Shown here: positions 1 through 6,522 of the stretch, in pieces
How the letters are laid out: each line of letters begins with the position of its first letter
How positions within the stretch are numbered: the first letter of the stretch is position 1
Assembly: GCA_964651095.1 (NCBI GenBank)
Contig: CAZYWO010000100.1
Coordinates: 1 to 7,402 of the forward strand
Direction: 5' to 3'
From: SUG1106 sp964651095
Lineage (GTDB): Bacteria; Bacillota; Clostridia; Peptostreptococcales; Anaerovoracaceae
Length of the DNA: 7,402 bases
Position numbers and translations under genes: made by a program
The notes under the pieces: generated by a model
The model's database searches: none
Seen by the model: only the letters and a program-made list of their open reading frames with translations
Told to the model about the DNA's origin: nothing

Positions 1-13
1 TAATATAATTTAA

Positions 14-53
14 AAAGATATTACCTCCGCTGTTTGGCGAAGGTAATATCTTT
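14..53. terminator. AT-rich stem-loop upstream of the operon, possible terminator or leader hairpin
   Basis: Bases 14-26 and 41-53 are perfect 13-bp inverted repeats. Three more pairs (28-30 with 37-39) are possible after one mismatch, leaving a small apical loop. On the plus strand only three T residues, themselves part of the stem, follow before an A-run, so it is a poor textbook Rho-independent terminator in that direction. Read on the minus strand it ends in five T's, but no minus-strand gene lies to the right to need it. It most likely closes a gene to the left of the window or sits in the leader of this operon. The hairpin is seen directly; its role is inferred. Confidence 0.4.
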
Positions 54-101
54 AAAAAATCAATTACTGTTGCAATAAATGAAAGGAAAGTAATTGGCAA
101 T

Positions 102-1163
102 ATGAAAAAAATAATATCAACCTTAACAATAATTGGGATTATTATTACAATTTTGCTCTTTGGAGCATCCTTAGCGCTTGCAGAGGAAGCGGATAAGGAG
201 ATATCATACGATAAAGTTGCATCCGGAAGCGAGATGACTACAATAGAGGAAGTAGGCGTTGAAGGGATGTATCCTATTTACGGAACCGATATTGAAGATG
301 GAGAATATGAAGTTATTGTAGAGTCCAGCTCATCAATGTTTAAAGTGGAAAAGGCTGTACTTACAGTTAAAGATGGAAAAATGCAGGCAGTCATGACTAT
401 GGGAGGTAAGGGCTACCTGAAGATATATATGGGAACAGGACAGGAAGCTGCCAAGGCGGATATTTCCGATTATATTGATTATGTTGTAGATAACGAAGGC
501 AAACATACATTTACAGTGCCGGTGGAAGCGCTTGATCAGGCAATGCCTTGCGCTGCTTTCAGCAAAAATAAAGAACAGTGGTATGACCGTTCGATTTTAT
601 TTGAAGCTAAGAGCCTGCCGGAAGGTGCGGTAAAGGTGGAACTACCTGATTATGATGCCCTTGAAAAAGCGGCAAGAGATAAACGAATTGAAGCTTTGAA
701 AGCTGAAAATGAAAAAGAAAGCACTTCCCAGCCAGCGGAGGTTGACTTAGATGACGGAGAATATACTGTTGAAGTTCAGCTTCAAGGAGGCACGGGAAGA
801 GCGTCAATCACATCTCCTGCCAAATTGATAGTGCGTGAAGGTAAAGCTTACGCCATAATTGAATGGAGCAGTTCCAACTACGATTATATGAAAATAGGAG
901 ATGAAGAATTCTTGCCTATACAAACCGAAGGAAATTCTACTTTTGAAATTCCTATTACGGTTTTTGACGAGCCTATGAGCGTGATTGCAGATACCGTTGC
1001 AATGAGCGTACCTCACGAGATCGAGTATACTTTGACATTTGATTCGGACTCTATTCCTTCAGGCGGAGTTGTTACCATAATGCTTATATTGGCTGCAGTC
1101 GCAATTATTCTTATAATTTGCGGCTCAGCAATTCTTATAAAAAGAAAGAACGTAAAGAAATGA
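102..1163 (+). CDS. Secreted, membrane-anchored protein with two NEAT-like domains (putative tetrapyrrole or metal capture)
   Basis: The 353-residue product starts with a signal peptide (KK at 2-3, hydrophobic core about 4-22, likely cleavage after ALA at 25-27). It ends with one membrane helix (about 322-345) and a basic tail (KRKNVKK). There is no LPXTG-like sorting motif, so it is probably held in the membrane and faces outward. Two repeated beta-rich units, about 63-175 and 214-319, both begin with a D-D/E-GEY motif and end with an F-x4-S-I/L-P motif. A charged, Lys/Glu-rich linker (about 182-212) joins them. They resemble NEAT domains, known in Gram-positive haem uptake. The classic haem-ligating YxxxY is not evident: domain 2 has YTLTF (309-313) and domain 1 has Arg at the first position. 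Ligand is therefore unknown. A purine-rich site (82-90) lies about 12 nt before the ATG. Its stop overlaps the start of the next gene (ATGA), tying it to the transporter. Architecture is confident; the NEAT assignment is by resemblance only. Confidence 0.75.
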   Translation: MKKIISTLTIIGIIITILLFGASLALAEEADKEISYDKVASGSEMTTIEEVGVEGMYPIYGTDIEDGEYEVIVESSSSMFKVEKAVLTVKDGKMQAVMTMGGKGYLKIYMGTGQEAAKADISDYIDYVVDNEGKHTFTVPVEALDQAMPCAAFSKNKEQWYDRSILFEAKSLPEGAVKVELPDYDALEKAARDKRIEALKAENEKESTSQPAEVDLDDGEYTVEVQLQGGTGRASITSPAKLIVREGKAYAIIEWSSSNYDYMKIGDEEFLPIQTEGNSTFEIPITVFDEPMSVIADTVAMSVPHEIEYTLTFDSDSIPSGGVVTIMLILAAVAIILIICGSAILIKRKNVKK

Positions 1164-2308
1164 TTAAAAAGTTAACTACAGCATTGCTCATTATGGCAAT
1201 GCTCTTTACATTGATAGGTTGCGGGCAGGAAACATCGTCGGAGGATTTAAAGGACCCTTCTGACATAAGCTCGGAACTTTTATATACCGGCAGTATGGAG
1301 CTTTCTTATGCTGAAGAATTTTCTGTCGATTATTATGAAGGAGATTATGCTTTAGTTACAATATCAGGCGAGGACAGATACCTTCTTGTTCCTGAAGGAA
1401 AAGATGCGCCTTCAGATTTGAAAGAGGATATTACAGTTCTCAATAAACCTATGGACAATATTTATCTGGCTGCATCTGCCGCCATGGATATGTTCGTATC
1501 TATTGATGCCATCGATTCAATAAGCTTTTCCAGTCTGAAAGAAGAAGGCTGGTATATTGAAGAAGCCAAAGAAGCCATGAGGGATGGGAACTTAATATAC
1601 GCAGGAAAGTATTCAGCGCCTGATTATGAACTGATACTTTCGGGAAATTGCAGCCTTGCATTTGAGAATACTATGATATTTCATACTCCTGAGGTTAAAG
1701 AACAACTGGAGAAATTCGGTATTCCTGTAATAGTGGATCATTCCAGCTATGAAAAAACACCTCAGGGAAGAATGGAATGGGTAAAGCTGTGCGGCCTTTT
1801 GGCGGGAAAAGAAGAAGCAGCAGAACAAGTCTTTAAAGCCCAGGAAGAAGCCATCGATTCCGTAGCGGAAAACGAAAAGGCAAACAAGACTGTAGCATTT
1901 TTCTATATAACTTCAAATGGCGCCGCTAATATCAGAAAACCTTCGGACTATCTTCCAAAGATGATCGAACTTGCCGGAGGCAAATATATATTTGACGAGT
2001 TAGGTGACAAGGATGATATGGCTTCCTCAACTATGACTATGCAGATGGAGGATTTCTATGCAGGAGCTAAAGATGCTGATTACCTCATCTATAACAGCGC
2101 TATTGAGGGTGAACTTAACGATATAAAAGATTTCTTGGGTAAAAGTCCGCTGCTAAAGGATTTTAAAGCAGTCGAGGAGGGAAACGTATATTGTACAACG
2201 AAAAATTTATATCAATCCTCTATGGAACTTGGAACGATTATCACAGATATCTACTATATGCTTAACGGTAACGATGAAGCTATGACATATTTATATAAGG
2301 TAGAATAA
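1160..2308 (+). CDS. ABC transporter substrate-binding lipoprotein (BtuF/FecB-like fold)
   Basis: The 382-residue product is the extracellular receptor of the adjacent permease and ATPase. It has a lipoprotein signal peptide (KK at 3-4, hydrophobic 5-19) with lipobox LIGC and acylated Cys21. A family-typical central region follows: a strand giving IPVIVDHSS (188-196), then P201-x-GRMEW (203-207) and the LCGLLAGKEEAA helix (210-221) that joins the two lobes. A C-terminal lobe follows with GNVYC (341-345). The family binds iron-siderophores, haem or cobalamin, and the ligand cannot be read from the sequence. The N-terminal lobe looks long, since the family is often nearer 300 residues. An in-frame ATG 42 bases upstream (1118) was rejected: it would add 14 charged residues ahead of the signal peptide and lies inside the previous gene, whereas 1160 gives a clean signal peptide and the ATGA overlap expected for translational coupling. 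Confidence 0.88.
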   Translation: MIKKLTTALLIMAMLFTLIGCGQETSSEDLKDPSDISSELLYTGSMELSYAEEFSVDYYEGDYALVTISGEDRYLLVPEGKDAPSDLKEDITVLNKPMDNIYLAASAAMDMFVSIDAIDSISFSSLKEEGWYIEEAKEAMRDGNLIYAGKYSAPDYELILSGNCSLAFENTMIFHTPEVKEQLEKFGIPVIVDHSSYEKTPQGRMEWVKLCGLLAGKEEAAEQVFKAQEEAIDSVAENEKANKTVAFFYITSNGAANIRKPSDYLPKMIELAGGKYIFDELGDKDDMASSTMTMQMEDFYAGAKDADYLIYNSAIEGELNDIKDFLGKSPLLKDFKAVEEGNVYCTTKNLYQSSMELGTIITDIYYMLNGNDEAMTYLYKVE

Positions 2309-2322
2309 ATTGGGAGTAAGTA

Positions 2323-3354
2323 ATGTTGAGTGAAAGAGATGAAAGAACTCAAAGATATATACTGGCATTTCTTATATTAATTATATTTGCAGTTATTTTT
2401 ATAATTTTAAATATTTGCATAGGAAGCGTCAATGTTCCGCTTAAAGAAGTAATAAAGACTTTTAGGAACCAGCAGACAGACGATACGTGGGCAACGATAA
2501 TAATGGATATGAGATTTCCAAGAACCATTGCGGCGGCTCTTTTAGGCGGCGCATTGGCATTATCCGGATATCTGCTTCAAACTTTTTTCCACAATCCGAT
2601 CGCAGGGCCGTTTATACTGGGTATTTCCTCAGGTGCTAAGCTTGTAGTAGCGCTTACCATGGTATTTATGATAGGCAGAGCGTCACATTTGAGTTCGTTC
2701 ATGCTCATAGCAGCCTCTTTTATAGGCGCGATGATATCCATGGGATTTGTATTGCTCATTTCAAAAGCTCTTAATCAGATGTCAATGCTCATAGTAGGCG
2801 GTGTTATGATAGGATATATATGTTCGGCTATAACTGATTTTGTAGTCACTTTTGCTGAAGACGCAGATATAGTAAATCTTCACAACTGGTCCCGCGGAAG
2901 TTTTTCAGGCATATCATGGGATAATGTAATAGTAATGTCTATAGTAGTTGTAATAACTACTTTTTGCGTCTTTCTCCTGTCCAAGCCTATAAGCGCTTAT
3001 CAGATGGGAGAATCCTATGCGCAGAACATGGGTCTTAACGTTAGTTTGTTTAGAGGACTGCTTGTACTGCTGTCCAGCGTGCTTGCGGCAACGGTAACAG
3101 CATTTGCAGGACCGGTTTCCTTTGTTGGAATTGCGGTGCCCCATCTTGTAAAGGGACTTCTTAAAACTACTAAGCCTATATTGATGATACCGGCTTGTTT
3201 TCTGGGCGGCGCATCTTTTTGCCTGCTTTGCGACCTTCTTGCCAGAGTGTTGTTTGCTCCTGTGGAACTGAGCATAAGCACGGTTACCGCAGTTTTCGGA
3301 GCGCCCGTGGTGATATACACCATGATACGCAGGAAGAGGGAAAGGACTGAGTAA
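2323..3354 (+). CDS. FecCD/BtuC-family ABC transporter permease
   Basis: The 343-residue product is a polytopic membrane protein and should form the homodimeric channel of a type II importer. The first helix covers about 11-33. The family block RFPRTIAAALLGGALALSG (64-82), followed by LLQTFFHNPIAGPFILGISSGA (84-105), is nearly canonical. The coupling-helix region GESYAQNMGLNV (219-230) should contact the ATPase. FAGPVSFVGIAVPHLVKGL (251-269) is the conserved late loop, and FGAPVVIYTMIRRKR (325-339) ends the last helix with a basic cytoplasmic tail. The usual EIPVG motif near the end appears as ELSIS (315-319), a subfamily variation. The start is set by GGGAG (2312-2316) six bases before the ATG. 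It lies 14 nt after the binding-protein gene and 4 nt before the ATPase gene. Family is certain; substrate is open, with B12-related cargo favoured by context. Confidence 0.93.
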   Translation: MLSERDERTQRYILAFLILIIFAVIFIILNICIGSVNVPLKEVIKTFRNQQTDDTWATIIMDMRFPRTIAAALLGGALALSGYLLQTFFHNPIAGPFILGISSGAKLVVALTMVFMIGRASHLSSFMLIAASFIGAMISMGFVLLISKALNQMSMLIVGGVMIGYICSAITDFVVTFAEDADIVNLHNWSRGSFSGISWDNVIVMSIVVVITTFCVFLLSKPISAYQMGESYAQNMGLNVSLFRGLLVLLSSVLAATVTAFAGPVSFVGIAVPHLVKGLLKTTKPILMIPACFLGGASFCLLCDLLARVLFAPVELSISTVTAVFGAPVVIYTMIRRKRERTE

Positions 3355-3358
3355 TCTG

Positions 3359-4456
3359 ATGAAAGAATTTTATTTTTACACGGAAAGCCTGTCTGTAGGC
3401 TACAATAACGTGCCTCTGATAAAAAATATAGAAGTTAGAATTAAAAAGGGAGAGATTCTCACCCTTATAGGTCCAAACGGCGCGGGAAAAACCACGGTTC
3501 TTAGGAGCATTATGCAGCAGCTTCGCCCTTTAAACGGATATGTTTATCTGGATAAAGAAGAAATGGGAAGTATGTCTGTTAAGGCTCTTTCTCAAAAAAT
3601 GTCTGTAGTTTTGACCGGCAGGGTCAGAACAGAACTTATGACCTGTGAAGATGTGGTGGCTACGGGAAGGTATCCATATACAGGTCATTTTGGCGTACTT
3701 TCAAAAAAAGATAGACAGATCGTTAAAGAGGCTATGGAACTTGTTCATATATCCGAGCTGGCAGAAAGAGATTTTACCAAGATAAGCGACGGACAGAAGC
3801 AGCGAGTTATGCTGGCAAGAGCAATATGTCAGGAACCGGAGATTATTCTTCTGGACGAACCCACATCCTTCCTCGATATAAAATATAAACTGGAATTTCT
3901 TTCAGTACTCCAAAACATGTCCGCTACCAAAAATCTGACGGTCATAATGTCCTTGCATGAGCTGGATCTGGCGCAGCGCATTTCCGACAAAGTACTTTGC
4001 ATAAAAGGCGATAAGGTGGATAAATTCGGAACACCGGAGGAAATATTCAGCCCCGGTTACATATCAGAGCTGTACTCATTGACAGCAGGATCTTACGATG
4101 AGATGAGCGGCAACGTAGAGCTGGAAAAAGTGACCGGTCAGCCGGAAGTCTTTGTTATCGCAGGATGCGGAAGCGGAACTGCTGTATTTAGAAGATTGCA
4201 GAGAGAAAAAATCCCTTTTGCTACCGGAATAGTATGGGAAAATGATATAGATTATCCTTCTGCCAAGTCTTTGGCTGCTGAGGTGGTAAGTGAAAAACCA
4301 TATTGCAGTGTGGGAAATGATAAGGTAGCTAGGTGTAAAGAACTGATAAACCAGTGTAAAAAGGTAATCTGTACCGTTGACATCAGCTCTAAAATGGATT
4401 ATAACCGGGAATTAATAGAGTTATATGATTTCAGCATGAAATTAGGAAAAATATAA
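3359..4456 (+). CDS. FecE/BtuD-type ABC transporter ATPase with an extra C-terminal domain
   Basis: The 365-residue product powers the preceding permease. Residues 1-240 or so are the nucleotide-binding domain: Walker A GPNGAGKTT (38-46), signature ISDGQKQR (142-149, Gly replaced by Asp in the usual LSGGQ), Walker B with catalytic Glu IILLDEPTS (162-170, E167), D-loop FLD (171-173) and switch histidine H200. At the Q-loop, alignment with FecE-type proteins places Thr86 (VVLTG, 83-87) where Gln is usual. Family members are commonly about 250-270 residues. Here about 110 more follow: a strand and glycine loop VFVIAGCGSG (264-273), then IPFATGIVWENDIDYPSA (285-302), resembling a Rossmann-like unit with five cysteines (270, 316, 326, 333, 338). 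Similar tails occur, from memory, on some archaeal and clostridial BtuD-like ATPases, with no function known to me. Four bases separate it from the permease gene. The purine-rich 3331-3345 supplies the ribosome binding site. Confidence 0.92.
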   Translation: MKEFYFYTESLSVGYNNVPLIKNIEVRIKKGEILTLIGPNGAGKTTVLRSIMQQLRPLNGYVYLDKEEMGSMSVKALSQKMSVVLTGRVRTELMTCEDVVATGRYPYTGHFGVLSKKDRQIVKEAMELVHISELAERDFTKISDGQKQRVMLARAICQEPEIILLDEPTSFLDIKYKLEFLSVLQNMSATKNLTVIMSLHELDLAQRISDKVLCIKGDKVDKFGTPEEIFSPGYISELYSLTAGSYDEMSGNVELEKVTGQPEVFVIAGCGSGTAVFRRLQREKIPFATGIVWENDIDYPSAKSLAAEVVSEKPYCSVGNDKVARCKELINQCKKVICTVDISSKMDYNRELIELYDFSMKLGKI

Positions 4457-4487
4457 AGTTGAAAAAATTTTAAGGCAGGAAGAATAT

Positions 4488-4496
4488 AAGGGAGAG
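4488..4496 (+). promoter_or_regulatory. Ribosome binding site of cbiD that fixes its start
   Basis: AAGGGAGAG lies six bases before the ATG at 4503. It decides between this start and the in-frame ATG at 4572, which directly precedes the conserved RYGFTTGTC motif but has only the weaker AAAAAG nearby. Confidence 0.6.
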
Positions 4497-4502
4497 AAAC
4501 CG

Positions 4503-5708
4503 ATGGCAACAGAAGGTAAACTGCACAGGACAGGTATTGAAGATTATTATATCGTAAAAAACAATAAAAAGATGAGATATGGATTTACTACCGGAACTTG
4601 TGCAGCCGCCGCAGCCAAAGGCGCCGCTCGTATTCTGCTTCAGTCCGGCGAAACCGGCAATGTAAACGAGGAGGAAGGATGTTTTCTCAATTTAACTACG
4701 CCGAAAGGAATTTCTTTGTGTCTTAAACTTGAGGATATAAAAAAAGGGAATGGCTGGGTATCGTGCGGCGTAAGAAAAGACGCAGGAGATGATCCGGATG
4801 TGACAGACGGTTTACTCGTATGCGCTTTGGTTGAAAAAATTGAGGAACCGCGCGTAATTATAGATGGAGGCGCAGGCGTAGGAAGAGTTACCAAGGAAGG
4901 GCTTGAGCAGCCTGTAGGAGCTGCCGCCATAAATAATACTCCGAGAAGAATGATAGAAGAAGGTCTGCGAGAGATTATTGAAATGACGGGGTACGACGGG
5001 GGCTTGGCAGTTACCGTAAGCGTGCCACTAGGTGAGGAGACTGCAATAAAAACATTTAATCCCAGATTGGGAATAGAAGGCGGAATTTCCATTTTGGGAA
5101 CGTCGGGAATTGTAGAACCAATGAGCGAGTCTGCTCTGTTAAAAAGTATTGAAATAGAAGTTAATCAACAGATTGCAAACGGCCGCCGAAATCTTATCGT
5201 GACTTTAGGCAATTATGGGAAGGCATATCTTGATGGTCTTGACCTTCTGCCTATAAAGGAATCTGTTAAATGCAGCAATTATGTGGGTGAAGTAATCGAT
5301 ATGGCTGTGGCAGGAGGAGCTGAGAGCTTATTGTTTATAGCCCATTTGGGAAAGTTTGTTAAAGTAGCCGGTGGCATTATGAATACCCACTCAAGATGTG
5401 CTGACAGCAGAGCTGAAATTATGGCGGCGTCTGCCATGAGAGCAGGAATCGATTATCAAAGCGCCATGAGAATTTTAGACACCGTAACTACGGATGAAGC
5501 TGTGGCAATTCTAAAAGAAAAAAAGTTCCTTGATAAAACTATGGATATTATAATGGAAAAGATAGGATTTTATTTAAAAAACAGGGCTTATGACAGAATT
5601 GAAACAGAGGCGCTGGTCTTTTCAAATCAATATGGCTTTTTGGGAGAGACACAAGGATGTAAAAAGCTTATGGAAAAAATAAAGAAAGAAAACAAACAAG
5701 GAATTTAA
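4503..5708 (+). CDS. cbiD: Cobalt-precorrin-5B C1-methyltransferase CbiD
   Basis: CbiD uses S-adenosylmethionine to methylate C-1 of cobalt-precorrin-5B, giving cobalt-precorrin-6A, in the cytoplasmic anaerobic cobalamin pathway. The 401-residue product has the diagnostic N-terminal motif RYGFTTGTCAAAA (25-37), the region GTSGIVEPMS (199-208) and the region HLGKFVKVAGG (281-291) with IMNTHS (292-297). About 23 residues precede the family motif, and the total is somewhat longer than the 360-385 or so I expect for the family. The extension looks genuine because a strong ribosome binding site sits just before 4503. A 46-nt gap separates it from the ATPase gene. It holds the ribosome binding site and no convincing promoter or terminator, so co-transcription with the transporter is likely. 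The protein is unrelated in fold to the CbiF-type methyltransferase next door, as known for the family. No disruption is seen. Confidence 0.96.
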   Translation: MATEGKLHRTGIEDYYIVKNNKKMRYGFTTGTCAAAAAKGAARILLQSGETGNVNEEEGCFLNLTTPKGISLCLKLEDIKKGNGWVSCGVRKDAGDDPDVTDGLLVCALVEKIEEPRVIIDGGAGVGRVTKEGLEQPVGAAAINNTPRRMIEEGLREIIEMTGYDGGLAVTVSVPLGEETAIKTFNPRLGIEGGISILGTSGIVEPMSESALLKSIEIEVNQQIANGRRNLIVTLGNYGKAYLDGLDLLPIKESVKCSNYVGEVIDMAVAGGAESLLFIAHLGKFVKVAGGIMNTHSRCADSRAEIMAASAMRAGIDYQSAMRILDTVTTDEAVAILKEKKFLDKTMDIIMEKIGFYLKNRAYDRIETEALVFSNQYGFLGETQGCKKLMEKIKKENKQGI

Positions 5709-5753
5709 ATAAACAATAAATTATATAAATACAAAAAAAGAAAGGGCTGAAAC

Positions 5754-6518
5754 ATGGTTCATTTTGTTGGAGCAGGCAGCGGAGCTGCTGATTTAATTAC
5801 TGTTAGAGGCAAAAAATATCTTGAAGAAGCGGATATTATAATATATGCCGGTTCTCTTGTAAATCCTCAGCTTTTGGATTATGCCAAGGGAGAGTGCGCT
5901 ATTTTTAACAGCGCGAAGATGACCCTTGAAGAGGTTATCGACGTTATACTTAAAGGCGAACAAGAAAATAAGACTGTAGTCAGACTTCATACAGGAGACC
6001 CATGCCTTTATGGAGCCATACGAGAACAGATGGACATATTGGATAAGGAAGGGATAAAGTACGATTATTGCCCGGGAGTAAGTTCTTTTTGCGGCGCTGC
6101 GTCAGCATTGAACTTAGAGTATACTTTGCCAAACATCTCACAAAGCGTAATTATTACCAGAATGGCAGGCAGAACTCCTGTACCCCCAAAGGAAAGTATC
6201 GAATCTTTTGCGGCTCATAATGCTACGATGGTGGTTTTTTTAAGCACAGGTCTTCTAAAGGAGCTTTCGGAAAGCCTCATAAGGGGAGGTTACTCTTATG
6301 ATACTCCCGCAGCTATAGTATATAAAGCAACGTGGGATGACGAAAAGACATTTATATGTACGGTGGGAACTCTTGCAGATACTGCTGCTAAAAACCATAT
6401 AACCAAGACTGCGCTTATGATTATCGGAAATGTGGTGAGCGCCTGCGATTATGATCGCTCTAAACTTTACGACCCTGAGTTTACTACTGAATTCAGACAG
6501 GGAAATAAAGAGGAATAA
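5754..6518 (+). CDS. cbiF: Cobalt-precorrin-4 C11-methyltransferase CbiF
   Basis: CbiF methylates C-11 of cobalt-precorrin-4 with S-adenosylmethionine, giving cobalt-precorrin-5A. The 254-residue length is normal. Tetrapyrrole methylase motifs appear in order: VGAGSGAADLITVRG (5-19), YAGSLVNP (31-38), RLHTGDPCLYGA (77-88) with the cofactor-binding GDP, PGVSSFCGAASALN (107-120) and TRMAGRTPVPPKE (135-147), which is typical of the C-11 enzyme. The C-terminal SKLYDPEFTTEFR (236-248) also matches this subgroup rather than CbiL, CbiH or CbiE. AAAGGG (5741-5746) sits seven bases before the ATG. The 45-nt gap after cbiD is AT-rich with no terminator-like hairpin, and the gap to cbiG is only 4 nt. 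The aerobic homologue CobM is nearly identical in motifs; the neighbouring cbiD and cbiG show that the cobalt-containing route is used. Confidence 0.96.
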   Translation: MVHFVGAGSGAADLITVRGKKYLEEADIIIYAGSLVNPQLLDYAKGECAIFNSAKMTLEEVIDVILKGEQENKTVVRLHTGDPCLYGAIREQMDILDKEGIKYDYCPGVSSFCGAASALNLEYTLPNISQSVIITRMAGRTPVPPKESIESFAAHNATMVVFLSTGLLKELSESLIRGGYSYDTPAAIVYKATWDDEKTFICTVGTLADTAAKNHITKTALMIIGNVVSACDYDRSKLYDPEFTTEFRQGNKEE

Positions 6519-6522
6519 ATAG

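Noticed and set aside
4..9. TATAAT as a -10 promoter element
   Set aside because: The match is exact, but the -35 region is outside the window, the region is very AT-rich, and chance matches are expected. It is mentioned only as a possibility.
1118..1159. Upstream in-frame start for the binding lipoprotein gene
   Set aside because: It would place 14 mostly polar and charged residues before a perfect lipoprotein signal peptide and lie within the anchor-coding part of the previous gene; the ATGA overlap at 1160 is the better start.
4640..5092. Minus-strand open frame of 150 codons inside cbiD
   Set aside because: It is fully antisense to a strongly conserved gene, its Ser/Pro/Thr-rich product resembles nothing I know, and it has no neighbours on that strand. 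It is a shadow frame.
5709..5753. Possible internal promoter in the AT-rich gap before cbiF
   Set aside because: There are TATA-like stretches but no -35-like element at proper spacing, and the gap is short within a co-directional operon.
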